From: SB11 sp965249955
Lineage (GTDB): Bacteria > Bacteroidota > Bacteroidia > UBA8524
Direction: 5' to 3'
Length of the DNA: 64,000 nucleotides
Assembly (NCBI GenBank): GCA_965249955.1
Contig: OZ252261.1
Coordinates: forward strand, 3,162,001 to 3,226,000
Shown here one piece after another: positions 1 to 7,888 of the stretch. A program made the translations under genes and the position numbers. Under the pieces are notes generated by a model. It was given only the letters and a program-made list of their open reading frames with translations. It searched no databases and had not been told where the DNA came from. Numbering within the stretch: position 1 is the stretch's first letter; each line of letters starts with the position of its first letter.

Positions 1-16
1 AGAACATTATAATACA

Positions 17-1456
17 ATGATTAAAACATATAAATTCAATAGTATAATAGCTTTAGCAGTATTGTCTATTGTGTTATTTTCATGTAAAAAGCCAAAAAGT
101 GAAACCACCGGTTGGAATTACAACGATACCAAATGGGGCGGTGTTCAGAAATTGGAGTACGAAGGTCAAGAAACTGGCCCCGGCTTGGTTTTGGTTGAAG
201 CAGGTAACTTTACCATGGGTTCTACCGAACAAGATTTGTTATTTGACCATAACAACGTTGAGCGTAGGGTAACTGTTTCTAGCTTTTACATGGACGAAAC
301 GGAAGTATCAAATTTTCACTATATAGAATATTTAGCTTGGTTGGCTAGGGTTTTTGTTGATTACCCAGAGGTACATAACAAAGCATTGCCCGATACTAAT
401 TGCTGGCGCAGGAAGTTGGCTTATAACGAGCCTTTGGTAATGTATTACCTACGTCACCCTGCCTACCGTGATTACCCTGTTGTGGGTGTTAGTTGGGTTC
501 AAGCCACAGGATATGCTGCTTGGCGTACAGACCGTGTAAACGAAATGATTTTGATACGTGAAGGTATTCACCAATTGGGCGACCTTAACGAACAAACTAA
601 CGAGCAAAATTTTAATACTGATGCTTACCTTAATGGTCAGTACGAAGGTTTAGTGAAAAACGACCTTAAAGACATTGCTCCGGGTGGAACCACTCGTAAA
701 GTGCGTATGGAAGACGGTATACTATTACCTGATTACCGCTTACCTACAGAAGCTGAGTGGGAATACGCTGCATTGGCTGATATAGGTAATACCCTATACG
801 AAAACAAAAACACCAAACGTATCTATCCTTGGAATGGTTCATCAGCACTTAGCGTACGTAAAGGTGCACCTGAAAGATATAGGGGTGAAATTATGGCCAA
901 CTTTAAACGTGATGCAGGTGACATGGCGGGTATAGCTGGTAAACTTAATGATAACGGTATTGTTACCACACCTATAAAATCGTACGGTAAAAACGACTGG
1001 GGTTTATATAACATGGGTGGTAACGTAAGCGAGTGGGTAATGGATGTTTACCGTCCACTTAGCTTTGAAGACCAAGAGGATTTGAACCCATACCGTGGTA
1101 ACGAGTTTAAAGCAAAAGAACTTGATGCTGACGGGTATGTTCAAGAGAAAGACTCTTTGGGTAGAATTATCTACAAAAACGTTGAAGATGATCCTAACCG
1201 TCTTAACTACCAAACTGCTGATAACCGTGGTTATTTAGATGAAGAAGAATATGTAGATCGTGATCAACGCTACGAGTATGGTGTTGCAAGTTTAGTAAAC
1301 GATAAAGCACGTGTATACAAAGGTGGTTCTTGGGACGATAGGGCTTACTGGGTTGCCCCAGGTACTCGTCGTTTCTTAGACCAAAACCAAAACCTTGCTA
1401 CTTTAGGTTTCCGTTGTGCAATGACACGTATTGGTAACCCCGCAGGTAACAAATAA
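17..1456 (+). CDS. gldJ: GldJ, gliding motility / type IX secretion lipoprotein
   Basis: 479-residue exported lipoprotein. A hydrophobic signal segment ends in a lipobox LFSC with the lipidated cysteine at residue 23. The rest is a formylglycine-generating-enzyme/sulfatase-modifying-factor fold used non-catalytically: motifs ETGPGLVLVEAGNFTMG, YMDETEVSN, YPVVGVSWVQA, YRLPTEAEWEYA, NMGGNVSEWV and a C-terminal KGGSWDDR...GFRCA. The ETGPGL and YPVVGVxW signatures and the TGWxYND start fit GldJ better than the paralogue GldK. In Flavobacterium GldJ is needed for gliding and stabilises GldK of the T9SS; it sits at the inner face of the outer membrane. It is slightly shorter than the F. johnsoniae protein (about 560). 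Codons are strongly biased (GGT, CGT, AAC), suggesting high expression. A strong hairpin terminator follows. Only 16 bases precede the ATG, so its promoter is outside the window. Confidence 0.9.
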   Translation: MIKTYKFNSIIALAVLSIVLFSCKKPKSETTGWNYNDTKWGGVQKLEYEGQETGPGLVLVEAGNFTMGSTEQDLLFDHNNVERRVTVSSFYMDETEVSNFHYIEYLAWLARVFVDYPEVHNKALPDTNCWRRKLAYNEPLVMYYLRHPAYRDYPVVGVSWVQATGYAAWRTDRVNEMILIREGIHQLGDLNEQTNEQNFNTDAYLNGQYEGLVKNDLKDIAPGGTTRKVRMEDGILLPDYRLPTEAEWEYAALADIGNTLYENKNTKRIYPWNGSSALSVRKGAPERYRGEIMANFKRDAGDMAGIAGKLNDNGIVTTPIKSYGKNDWGLYNMGGNVSEWVMDVYRPLSFEDQEDLNPYRGNEFKAKELDADGYVQEKDSLGRIIYKNVEDDPNRLNYQTADNRGYLDEEEYVDRDQRYEYGVASLVNDKARVYKGGSWDDRAYWVAPGTRRFLDQNQNLATLGFRCAMTRIGNPAGNK

Positions 1457-1481
1457 GAATTGTAATATTTAAGACTATAGT

Positions 1482-1510
1482 AAAGGCGACCCAATAGGGT
1501 CGCCTTTTTT
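1482..1510 (+). terminator. Rho-independent terminator after gldJ
   Basis: An 11-bp perfect stem (AAAGGCGACCC with GGGTCGCCTTT) and a 4-base loop are followed by a T tract, 25 bases after the gldJ stop. The about 185 bases between it and the next terminator hold no ORF I can support. Confidence 0.85.
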
Positions 1511-1696
1511 ATTTAGGGCTACCTTAGAAGTTATTGGTTTGTATTTATAGCGGTTGAATGTCGGTTAAGAATTTAGTTGGACAAAGGGACAATCTGTATT
1601 CTCAAGGCTATACCCGTTTGTATAGTTTAAAACACGTTTACAAAGCAGTGTAATCACTTAATACTAGATGGTGCTAACTATCTAACTATAGGCCAA

Positions 1697-1720
1697 TAAA
1701 AAAGGGGCATAAAGCCCCTT
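1697..1720 (-). terminator. Terminator after odhB
   Basis: Read on the minus strand, AAGGGGC-tttat-GCCCCTT is followed by TTTTTATT. It lies just beyond the odhB stop and ends that transcript. Confidence 0.8.
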
Positions 1721-1744
1721 AATAATCTTTATAATTAAAATCTA

Positions 1745-2977
1745 TTATAGTCCCAACATAAATGCTCCGGGGTCTTTACCACCTGTAAGCAATTGTATAG
1801 GGTTTTCAAGCTGTTGTTTCACCCTTACAAGGAAACTAACCGATTCACGTCCATCTATTATTCTATGGTCGTAAGAAAGGGCTACATACATCATTGGGCG
1901 AGCTACAATTTGTCCGTCAATAACCACAGGGCGTTCAACTATGTTGTGCATACCCAAAATTGCCGATTGTGGAGGATTGATAATTGGGGTAGACATTAGT
2001 GAGCCAAAAACACCACCGTTGGTGATAGTAAATGTTCCTCCGGTCATTTCCTCAATCGAAAGTTTGTTATCTCTTGCACGAGTTGCAAGGCGTATTACTT
2101 CGGCCTCTATTTCAGCAAAATTCATTGATTCTGCATTGCGTATTACGGGCACAACCAAACCTTTTGGGGCTGATACAGCTATTGATACATCGCAATAATC
2201 ATTAAATACGGTCGAGTCGCCATCAATCATTGCATTTACTGATGGAAATTCTTGTAGGGCATTGCAAACTGCTTTTATAAAAAACGACATAAAGCCTAAG
2301 CCAACGCCGTGTGTTTCTTTAAACTGGTTTTTGTACTGAGCGCGTAAATCCATGATGGGTTTCATGTTCACCTCGTTAAAGGTGGTAAGCATGGCCGTTT
2401 CATTTTTAACCGAAACTAAACGCCTTGCTACCGCTTTGCGCAGGTTGCTCATTTTTTCGCTGCGTTGCTCGCGCGATTTTTCGGTATTGGTGGTTACGCT
2501 AAGTTTTGCAGCTACAGCATCAGCTTTGGTAATGCGCCCGTCTTTGCCTGTACCGTTAACGTTTGAGGCAGAAACACCTTTTTCGTCTAATATTTTTTGT
2601 GCAGCAGGCGATGGTGTGCCTGTAGCATACGTTTTTGTATCGTTTGATGATTCTTTTTGAGGGGCAGCTTTTTTAGGCTCTTCAGCTTTTTTCTCTTCTT
2701 TCTTGGTCTCTTTTGCAGGTGCTGCACCTTCTGGGGCTTTGGCATCTGTATTAATAGAAGCCACAACTGAACCAATTTCTATGGTGTCGCCTTCATTGGC
2801 AAGCGTTTTAAGTATTCCCGCAGCCTCAGCTGTAAGCTCAAGGGTAGCCTTATCACTTTCCAACTCACATATTACTTCGTCCATATCTACATATTCACCA
2901 TCTTTTTTTAACCAAGAGGTTAGTGTTACTTCTGTAATAGATTCTCCTACTGCGGGTATTTTTATCTCAAGAGCCAT
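1745..2977 (-). CDS. odhB: 2-oxoglutarate dehydrogenase E2, dihydrolipoyl succinyltransferase
   Basis: 410-residue E2 core subunit of the 2-oxoglutarate dehydrogenase complex (TCA cycle), transferring the succinyl group from lipoamide to CoA. An N-terminal lipoyl domain carries the lipoylated lysine in ESDKA (Lys43). A charged Lys/Glu/Ala/Pro linker follows, then a peripheral subunit-binding domain (about 122-160, SPAAQKILDEKG and GKDGRITKADA), and the catalytic domain with the active-site SYDHRIIDG (His371, Asp375). The succinyl- rather than acetyl-type assignment rests on overall resemblance to OdhB/SucB, and a single lipoyl domain; a branched-chain E2 is less likely. The E1 gene is not adjacent. 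A TAnnTTTG-like minus-7 box lies 17-24 bases upstream of the ATG and a terminator follows, so it is probably monocistronic. Confidence 0.9.
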   Translation of the reverse strand: MALEIKIPAVGESITEVTLTSWLKKDGEYVDMDEVICELESDKATLELTAEAAGILKTLANEGDTIEIGSVVASINTDAKAPEGAAPAKETKKEEKKAEEPKKAAPQKESSNDTKTYATGTPSPAAQKILDEKGVSASNVNGTGKDGRITKADAVAAKLSVTTNTEKSREQRSEKMSNLRKAVARRLVSVKNETAMLTTFNEVNMKPIMDLRAQYKNQFKETHGVGLGFMSFFIKAVCNALQEFPSVNAMIDGDSTVFNDYCDVSIAVSAPKGLVVPVIRNAESMNFAEIEAEVIRLATRARDNKLSIEEMTGGTFTITNGGVFGSLMSTPIINPPQSAILGMHNIVERPVVIDGQIVARPMMYVALSYDHRIIDGRESVSFLVRVKQQLENPIQLLTGGKDPGAFMLGL

Positions 2978-2993
2978 GCGTAAAAAATTTGTG

Positions 2994-3001
2994 CAAACTT
3001 A
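2994..3001 (-). promoter_or_regulatory. Candidate minus-7 box for odhB
   Basis: On the minus strand TAAGTTTG matches the Bacteroidota TAnnTTTG box and lies 17 bases upstream of the odhB ATG. I see no clear TTG at the expected upstream spacing, so this is half a promoter. Confidence 0.35.
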
Positions 3002-3045
3002 CTAATTCTATGCTGAAAATACCTTGTTTGTATAGGTATTGGTAA

Positions 3046-3072
3046 ATAAAAAAGCCCCTACAAAGGGGCTTT
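3046..3072 (-). terminator. Terminator after the paaA operon
   Basis: Minus-strand stem AAAGCCCCT/AGGGGCTTT with a 4-base loop, followed by TTTTATTT. It closes the tetR-paaA-small ORF unit and means no further paa genes are transcribed from it. Confidence 0.8.
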
Positions 3073-3078
3073 GGTGTT

Positions 3079-3189
3079 TTATATCTTAAAATCGTCTAAA
3101 TAATACTTCACAAATATGTATAAAGACAGTAGTACTAAAAGGTTTACTACGGCTAGGAGTACAAATATCCAAACCTTTTTCTTTTTCAT
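3079..3189 (-). CDS. 36-residue single-pass membrane protein coupled to paaA
   Basis: A small ORF whose ATG overlaps the paaA stop by one base (TAATG), the usual arrangement for translational coupling. The product begins MKKKKVWIFVLLAVV, has one hydrophobic segment (about residues 6-27) after a cluster of four lysines, and ends with an acidic FVKYYLDDFKI tail. The positive-inside rule predicts the N-terminus in the cytoplasm. A terminator follows seven bases after the stop. I do not recognise a family. The start overlap, plausible topology and operon end argue that it is real; the short length leaves doubt. Confidence 0.6.
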   Translation of the reverse strand: MKKKKVWIFVLLAVVNLLVLLSLYIFVKYYLDDFKI

Positions 3190-4169
3190 TAGGCAAGCGG
3201 TGCTACGTATTTAGCATCAACATTGGCTAAGGCTTTGCGCACCCATAGTCCTTTTTCTTCGGCGGTACGGCGCACTGCTAGGCGTTCTTTATTGCAAGGG
3301 CCATCACCGTTTATTACACGTTTAAATTCTTCCCAATCGGGCTCGGTGTACGTCCATTTACCTGTTTCTTCGTTTTTGCTCAAAAGAGGGTCGGGAAGGG
3401 TTAAGCCCAAGTCCCAAATTTTTGGCACATACATATTCAAAAACTGCTGGCGCATATCGTCATTAGTAGCCATTTTCACTTTCCACTTCATCAGTTTTTC
3501 TGTATGTACTGACATTTTATCGGCAGGGCCAAAAAAGTGCATCAATGGAGGCCACCAACGGTGTAGTGCTTCTTGCACCATTTGGCGTTGTATTGGTGTT
3601 CCTGTTGCCAAGTACACCACATTATCGTGTCCGTATTTTAAGTGGAATGATTCTTCGGCACAAATTCTATCAAGTGCACGGCAATAAGGGCCATAAGAGC
3701 CTTTTGCATTGGTTACTTGGTTAATAATTGCACCTGCATCAACCAGCCAAGCTATTACTGCGCTATCAGCCCATGTATAGGCGGGATAGTTAAATATGTT
3801 TGAGTATTTTGATTTACCTGTAATAAGGTCGTTAATCATTTGCTCGCGGGGCTTGCCTAATGTTTCGGCAGCACTGTATAACAACTGTGCGTGACCTACT
3901 TCGTCTTGTACTTTGGCCATAAGTGCCAATTTACGACGGAAACCCGGTGCACGGGTTATCCAAGTACCTTCAGGCAAAGCACCAATAATTTCTGAGTGAG
4001 CATGTTGCTCAATCATACGGATTAATTGCTTGCGGTAATCGGCAGGCATCCAATCTTTGGGTTCTATTTTTTCGCCACGTTCAATGCGGGCTTCAAATTC
4101 AGCCAACAACTCAGGGTTGTCATCGGTATTAAATTTGTCGTTTGGGTCTATATATGCGCTTCCGTACAT
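3189..4169 (-). CDS. paaA: 1,2-phenylacetyl-CoA epoxidase catalytic subunit PaaA
   Basis: 326-residue ferritin-like di-iron oxygenase subunit that epoxidises the ring of phenylacetyl-CoA in aerobic phenylacetate breakdown. Two EXXH metal-binding motifs are visible: EVGH (Glu90-His93) in the segment KVQDEVGHAQLLY, and ESFH (Glu173-His176) in RICAEESFHLKYGH; an acidic HAHSE helix precedes them. Length is close to the Escherichia coli protein (about 310). The enzyme normally needs PaaC as a structural partner and PaaB, PaaD and PaaE for assembly and electron supply. None of these genes is in this window: paaA is preceded by a TetR regulator and followed by a small membrane protein and a terminator. 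It could be a split pathway or a paralogue with a different substrate. Confidence 0.88.
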   Translation of the reverse strand: MYGSAYIDPNDKFNTDDNPELLAEFEARIERGEKIEPKDWMPADYRKQLIRMIEQHAHSEIIGALPEGTWITRAPGFRRKLALMAKVQDEVGHAQLLYSAAETLGKPREQMINDLITGKSKYSNIFNYPAYTWADSAVIAWLVDAGAIINQVTNAKGSYGPYCRALDRICAEESFHLKYGHDNVVYLATGTPIQRQMVQEALHRWWPPLMHFFGPADKMSVHTEKLMKWKVKMATNDDMRQQFLNMYVPKIWDLGLTLPDPLLSKNEETGKWTYTEPDWEEFKRVINGDGPCNKERLAVRRTAEEKGLWVRKALANVDAKYVAPLA

Positions 4170-4256
4170 GGTAAAGGTTTTAAAGTTTTTAGTTTACAGT
4201 TTTATGTTTATGCTGTAGTATCCGTTTTTTTGAATTTTATTTTTAAGGTTTGGTGC

Positions 4257-4850
4257 TTAAAAGGGCTTTGGCTTGCTTAGCCCCATTAGTACAAAATCAC
4301 TAAGTTTTTCAGCTATTTGTGTAGGGGTCATTTCGCCATCGGGTTTATACCACTCAACTATCCAGTTTAGTGATGATAGTATATTTAGCACTGCAAATTT
4401 TTTATCAACCCCTTTAAAAAGGTTTTCATCCTCGCCATTGCTCAGTATCACCGTAAATTCTTTTTCGTATGTATCACGCAGTTTAATAAACTCAGCTTTG
4501 TTTTCATCGCCAAGGTATTTCCACTCTTGTAAAAACACTTTCGATTGCATAAGGTTTGCCGTTAAAATTTCTACGTGGTTTTGTATAGCCATACGTAGTT
4601 TTTTTTCGGCATCAAAATATATATCGTTTACCTCAGCAATTGCCCTAAGAAAAAGTTGGGCTTGGTCAAAACATATATCTTGAAGTATTTCTTCTTTAGA
4701 AGAAATGTGGTTGTACAAGCTGGCTGCTTCAATGCCCATTTTATCCGCAATATCGCGCATAGAAGTAGCCATATAGCCGCGTTGACTAAACAGCTTTGAG
4801 GCAGTTTCTATTATTTGTTCTTTGCGGGCTGATGAACCTGTGTTGGGCAT
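4257..4850 (-). CDS. TetR/AcrR family transcriptional regulator
   Basis: 197-residue regulator with an N-terminal helix-turn-helix (about residues 9-55; KEQIIETASKLFSQRGY, then TSMRDIADKMGIEAASLYNHISSKEEIL). The C-terminal part is an all-helical ligand-binding domain of no assigned family. It lies 87 bases upstream of paaA on the same strand and is probably co-transcribed with it, so it is a good candidate for a phenylacetyl-CoA or acyl-CoA responsive repressor of the PaaR/FadR-like kind; that ligand is inference. An inverted repeat overlapping its own promoter suggests autoregulation. Confidence 0.85.
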   Translation of the reverse strand: MPNTGSSARKEQIIETASKLFSQRGYMATSMRDIADKMGIEAASLYNHISSKEEILQDICFDQAQLFLRAIAEVNDIYFDAEKKLRMAIQNHVEILTANLMQSKVFLQEWKYLGDENKAEFIKLRDTYEKEFTVILSNGEDENLFKGVDKKFAVLNILSSLNWIVEWYKPDGEMTPTQIAEKLSDFVLMGLSKPKPF

Positions 4851-4854
4851 AATG

Positions 4855-4868
4855 CTAACGCTTGTTAG
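4855..4868 (-). promoter_or_regulatory. Probable TetR operator
   Basis: CTAAC-N4-GTTAG inverted repeat (minus strand CTAACAAGCGTTAG), directly downstream of the minus-7 box and 5 bases upstream of the tetR ATG. The size and symmetry suit a TetR-family dimer, and its position would block transcription initiation. No second copy was seen upstream of paaA. Confidence 0.6.
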
Positions 4869-4869
4869 T

Positions 4870-4900
4870 CAAAGATAGAGATAGGGGGACGAAAAGTCAA
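4870..4900 (-). promoter_or_regulatory. tetR-paaA promoter, Bacteroidota type
   Basis: On the minus strand TTG (4900-4898), 20 bases, then TATCTTTG (4877-4870). This is a full match to the Bacteroidota minus-33/minus-7 pattern TTG-N17-23-TAnnTTTG. The expected start site falls in the CTAAC/GTTAG inverted repeat. Confidence 0.65.
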
Positions 4901-4924
4901 GTATTTTTTATAAACCTCAATAAA

Positions 4925-5641
4925 TCAATTAGCAAACAACACAAAAACGGCAGGTTTTTTATGGAAATCAGGCGTGTTTTTTTGCCATTGTTCTATTGAT
5001 TGGGAGGTGATGCTTTCATCGGGCAGGGTGAGGTTGCACGCTACACACAGCATAGTACTGGGAGAACAGTGTTTTAAAATATCACCCAACATTGAATTAT
5101 TACGGTATGGAGTTTCAATAAACACCTGAGTTTGTTTGCGTTTCCGAGATTCATCTTCCAGTTGTTTTAGTTTTTTAGCACGGCTGGGTGCATCAATAGG
5201 TAAATAGCCGTGAAAAGCAAAGCTCTGTCCGTTAAATCCCGAAGCCATAACAGCCAAAAGAATTGAAGAGGGGCCCACAAAGGGAACTATGGTTATCCCT
5301 TTTTTATGTGCAATTTTTACTACTTCGGCACCAGGGTCAGCCACGCAGGGTACACCCGCATCAGACAGTAGACCGATGTTTCCACCACTTTCAGCCGATT
5401 TTAAATAGGTGGGGATGCCGTGTACAGGGTTGTGTTTGTCTAGTACGTGTATGGTTAGCTGATTTTGTGGGGTTGTTATCTGTAAACCTTTAAGGCAAGC
5501 ACGAGCGTTTTTTTCGTTTTCAACAATAAATTCTGTTAGCCCTCTAATAATAGTTAGCTGTTCATCAGGAACTAAAAGAGGGCTGGTTTGGGGGTCGCCC
5601 AAAAAGTTGGGTATTAGGTATAATGTGCCTTTTGTTGTCAT
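4925..5641 (-). CDS. RsmI-like SAM-dependent methyltransferase (tetrapyrrole methylase fold)
   Basis: 238 residues with the tetrapyrrole-methylase fold: TLYLIPNFLGD at the N-terminus, GLLSDAGVPCVADPGAEVV, FVGPSSILLAVMASGFNGQSFAFHGYLP and FIETPYRNNSML. These correspond to the motifs of 16S rRNA (cytidine-1402-2'-O)-methyltransferase RsmI, but the first glycine-rich motif is altered (IPNFLGD rather than the usual TPIGNLGD) and the C-terminal domain is lacking, so I call it RsmI-like. Bacteroidota often carry such a protein of unproven substrate. Its ATG overlaps the flippase stop by four bases (ATGA), so the two are one operon. Confidence 0.75.
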   Translation of the reverse strand: MTTKGTLYLIPNFLGDPQTSPLLVPDEQLTIIRGLTEFIVENEKNARACLKGLQITTPQNQLTIHVLDKHNPVHGIPTYLKSAESGGNIGLLSDAGVPCVADPGAEVVKIAHKKGITIVPFVGPSSILLAVMASGFNGQSFAFHGYLPIDAPSRAKKLKQLEDESRKRKQTQVFIETPYRNNSMLGDILKHCSPSTMLCVACNLTLPDESITSQSIEQWQKNTPDFHKKPAVFVLFAN

Positions 5642-7128
5642 ATTTTTATGCCTACTTTTTCTAAACCTGCCCTTAAAATCACTTTAAAATAAGGTGAAAC
5701 ATTGAACCAAAGGCTTAGTGAAACAAATATTGTAATTATTATTATTGAGCGTACGGCAATATCAATATAGCTATTTAACACTAAAGGAATAAGGTATGAA
5801 ATGCCCATTGCTATACCCAATATAATAAATGGAAGTATTGTTTTGTTGGAAAAGGGCGAAAGCTTTGTTTTTAGGTATACAAAGTAAAATATAGCAAATT
5901 GGTAAATGAGTATATTGAATGCTTTTGCTATTGATGCACCAATAATACCGTAGCGAGGGATTAACAAATAGTTGGTAGCCAATGATACTATGCCTACGCC
6001 TAATACAACATAAAAACCAAATTTATAGTGTTTTGATAGGCCTAAAATTGTGCCATTAAGTGAGGTAAGCATATTAAACAACTGCCCAATACCAATAAAG
6101 AGCAAGCAGTATTTTGCAGGTGCAAACTTCTCTCCGTTTGGCATTATTGAGTATACATTATCAATATTAGTCCATAACAAAGTAAAAAGTAGGCATGCTA
6201 TGCTTAATTGAGCAATGGACGAGCTTTTATATATTTTATCAACTTCTACAAAATTTTCGTTTTTCATGTGTTCGGCAACAATAGGTGCACTAATCTGACC
6301 AATGTTTCGCCCCGGAAGTTCAATCATAGAGGTCATTAGCATGGTAGTAAGGTATATACCATTATTGGCATCGCCATTGGGGCTGGCACCAATCATAAAA
6401 ATATCGATAGAGTTTACCAACATACTGCCAATGCTGCCTAATAATAAATAGCCATTAAAAACAGCAATCTTTTTGGGTAAGTCTTTCTCTGAAAATTTGA
6501 TTTTAGTATAGTGCAGTTGGTTTAATTTTTTTAAGTAAAGCACTAAAAATAAGGCTACAATAATGTATATAAGCACATATACCCACGCAAACATATTGAA
6601 GGTAATAGAGCCGAAAAGGAAAAGAAGAGCAGCACCAATGATAACAAGTTTAACAAAAACCTCTTTTAAAATTTTAGGAACTACTATACGCAAATTAGCA
6701 CTTGAGTAGGTTTCGTATATGGCAACAAACATCATCCCAAAGGCTATGGGGACAATGAGATAAGAGTATTGTGATAGTAGTGGAGAATCGTCTTTATAGA
6801 TGCTGATAAATGTATCTTCAAACAAATAGAAAAGGAAAATAAAAATTGTTATACCAATTAGTGGTATAACACTAATAAGGGTTAAAAAGCCATTATGACC
6901 TTTTTCATTGTCTTGAAAGTAAGGAAAGAATTTAAAAACAGATGACTGTATACCTAGTGATGTGAATGAGGAGATAAGAACACCCAATTCGGCCAAAACT
7001 CTTAAAAGACCAATTTCTTTGGTATCAAAACACAGTGGAAAAATGAAAAGGTTAAGAAAAAAAGATAAAACTACGCCAACATAAACAACAATAGTTCCTT
7101 TTATGCTTTGTCTTATTACAATACCCAT
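5638..7128 (-). CDS. Wzx-like polysaccharide flippase (MOP superfamily)
   Basis: 496-residue integral membrane protein with about 12-14 hydrophobic helices, beginning with an N-terminal RQSIKGTIVVYVGVVLSFF helix typical of the polysaccharide biosynthesis/oligosaccharide flippase family. It would flip undecaprenyl-linked oligosaccharides across the inner membrane. It heads the adjacent surface-glycan region but is transcribed away from it, together with the RsmI-like gene. A candidate promoter lies in the divergent gap to the FkbM methyltransferase. No Wzy polymerase is evident in the window. Confidence 0.82.
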   Translation of the reverse strand: MGIVIRQSIKGTIVVYVGVVLSFFLNLFIFPLCFDTKEIGLLRVLAELGVLISSFTSLGIQSSVFKFFPYFQDNEKGHNGFLTLISVIPLIGITIFIFLFYLFEDTFISIYKDDSPLLSQYSYLIVPIAFGMMFVAIYETYSSANLRIVVPKILKEVFVKLVIIGAALLFLFGSITFNMFAWVYVLIYIIVALFLVLYLKKLNQLHYTKIKFSEKDLPKKIAVFNGYLLLGSIGSMLVNSIDIFMIGASPNGDANNGIYLTTMLMTSMIELPGRNIGQISAPIVAEHMKNENFVEVDKIYKSSSIAQLSIACLLFTLLWTNIDNVYSIMPNGEKFAPAKYCLLFIGIGQLFNMLTSLNGTILGLSKHYKFGFYVVLGVGIVSLATNYLLIPRYGIIGASIAKAFNILIYQFAIFYFVYLKTKLSPFSNKTILPFIILGIAMGISYLIPLVLNSYIDIAVRSIIIITIFVSLSLWFNVSPYFKVILRAGLEKVGIKI

Positions 7129-7137
7129 TTATGTTTG

Positions 7138-7164
7138 CAAAAGTAAGTTTAAAAAACAATACAA
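7138..7164 (-). promoter_or_regulatory. Candidate promoter of the flippase operon
   Basis: Minus strand TTG (7164-7162), 16 bases, TACTTTTG (7145-7138), ten bases upstream of the flippase ATG. The spacing is one base shorter than the usual range. Confidence 0.4.
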
Positions 7165-7174
7165 CTTATTGATA

Positions 7175-7182
7175 TAAATTTG
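7175..7182 (+). promoter_or_regulatory. Candidate minus-7 box for the FkbM methyltransferase
   Basis: TAAATTTG matches TAnnTTTG. The TTG at 7180-7182 that could be read as an upstream start codon is part of this box, which favours the ATG at 7195 as the start. No convincing minus-33 element. Confidence 0.4.
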
Positions 7183-7194
7183 TCGCTACAAAAA

Positions 7195-7887
7195 ATGATT
7201 AATAAAATATACAACAAGTTTAGAAAAATTATCGGTACAGCCTATGTTAGCAAATCTTATGCCCAGTGTGGTGAAGATTTAGTGATAGATTTTTTGGCAC
7301 AACGTTTTGGTTGGGATAAGTTTACTTACCTTGATATTGGAACTAACCACCCAAAAAAGTTTAACAATACTTATTTGTTTTATAAAAAGGGATGTAGGGG
7401 CGTTTGTGTTGAGCCGGATGCCGAATTAATAAAGACTATAAAATTCGCTCGCCCAAACGATAAAGTTCTAAATGTAGGTCTATCTGAAGGAGCTGAAAGT
7501 ATTGCCGATTTTTATATAATGAGTGTAAATACATTAAACACATTTTCTAAAGCTGATGCTGAGGAGTTGGATAAACAAGGTACTTACAAAATTAAAAAAG
7601 TGGTAAAGGTGCCATTAAAAAATGTAAATAATATTATTGCTGAAAATTTTAACGGTAAAACTCCCAATCTTATATCGCTTGATGTAGAAGGCTGGAACGA
7701 AGAGATAATTAAAAGCTTTGATTTTGATAAGTATAAGCCTGAAATTTTTTGTGTTGAAACAACTTATTTTGAACCAAGTGGAAAAATTGAAAGGATTGAG
7801 GGAATTTTTGACATAATGAAGCAAAAAGGCTATTCGGTATTTTCAGATAATCAAATTAACACCATATTTATAGCAAACGTTAACTAA
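7195..7887 (+). CDS. FkbM family methyltransferase
   Basis: 230 residues from the chosen ATG; a longer form starting TTG at 7180 would begin inside a probable minus-7 box. SAM-binding motif YLDIGTNHPKKFNNTYLFY, the acidic VCVEPDAEL that holds the SAM ribose, and LISLDVEGWNEEIIKSFDF are typical of FkbM-type O-methyltransferases (Methyltransf_21). In glycan clusters these methylate sugar hydroxyls; the acceptor here is unknown. The next gene starts one base after the stop, so the two are co-transcribed. Confidence 0.82.
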   Translation: MINKIYNKFRKIIGTAYVSKSYAQCGEDLVIDFLAQRFGWDKFTYLDIGTNHPKKFNNTYLFYKKGCRGVCVEPDAELIKTIKFARPNDKVLNVGLSEGAESIADFYIMSVNTLNTFSKADAEELDKQGTYKIKKVVKVPLKNVNNIIAENFNGKTPNLISLDVEGWNEEIIKSFDFDKYKPEIFCVETTYFEPSGKIERIEGIFDIMKQKGYSVFSDNQINTIFIANVN

Positions 7888-7888
7888 T

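Noticed and set aside
1609..1634. Small inverted repeat CTATAC-N6-GTATAG and a CTAACTAT tandem duplicate between the two terminators
   Set aside because: Too short and isolated to assign a function; no ORF or RNA gene is associated.
3223..3687. 154-codon ORF antisense to paaA
   Set aside because: It lies wholly inside the strongly supported paaA frame, has no recognisable motif, and is a by-product of paaA codon composition.
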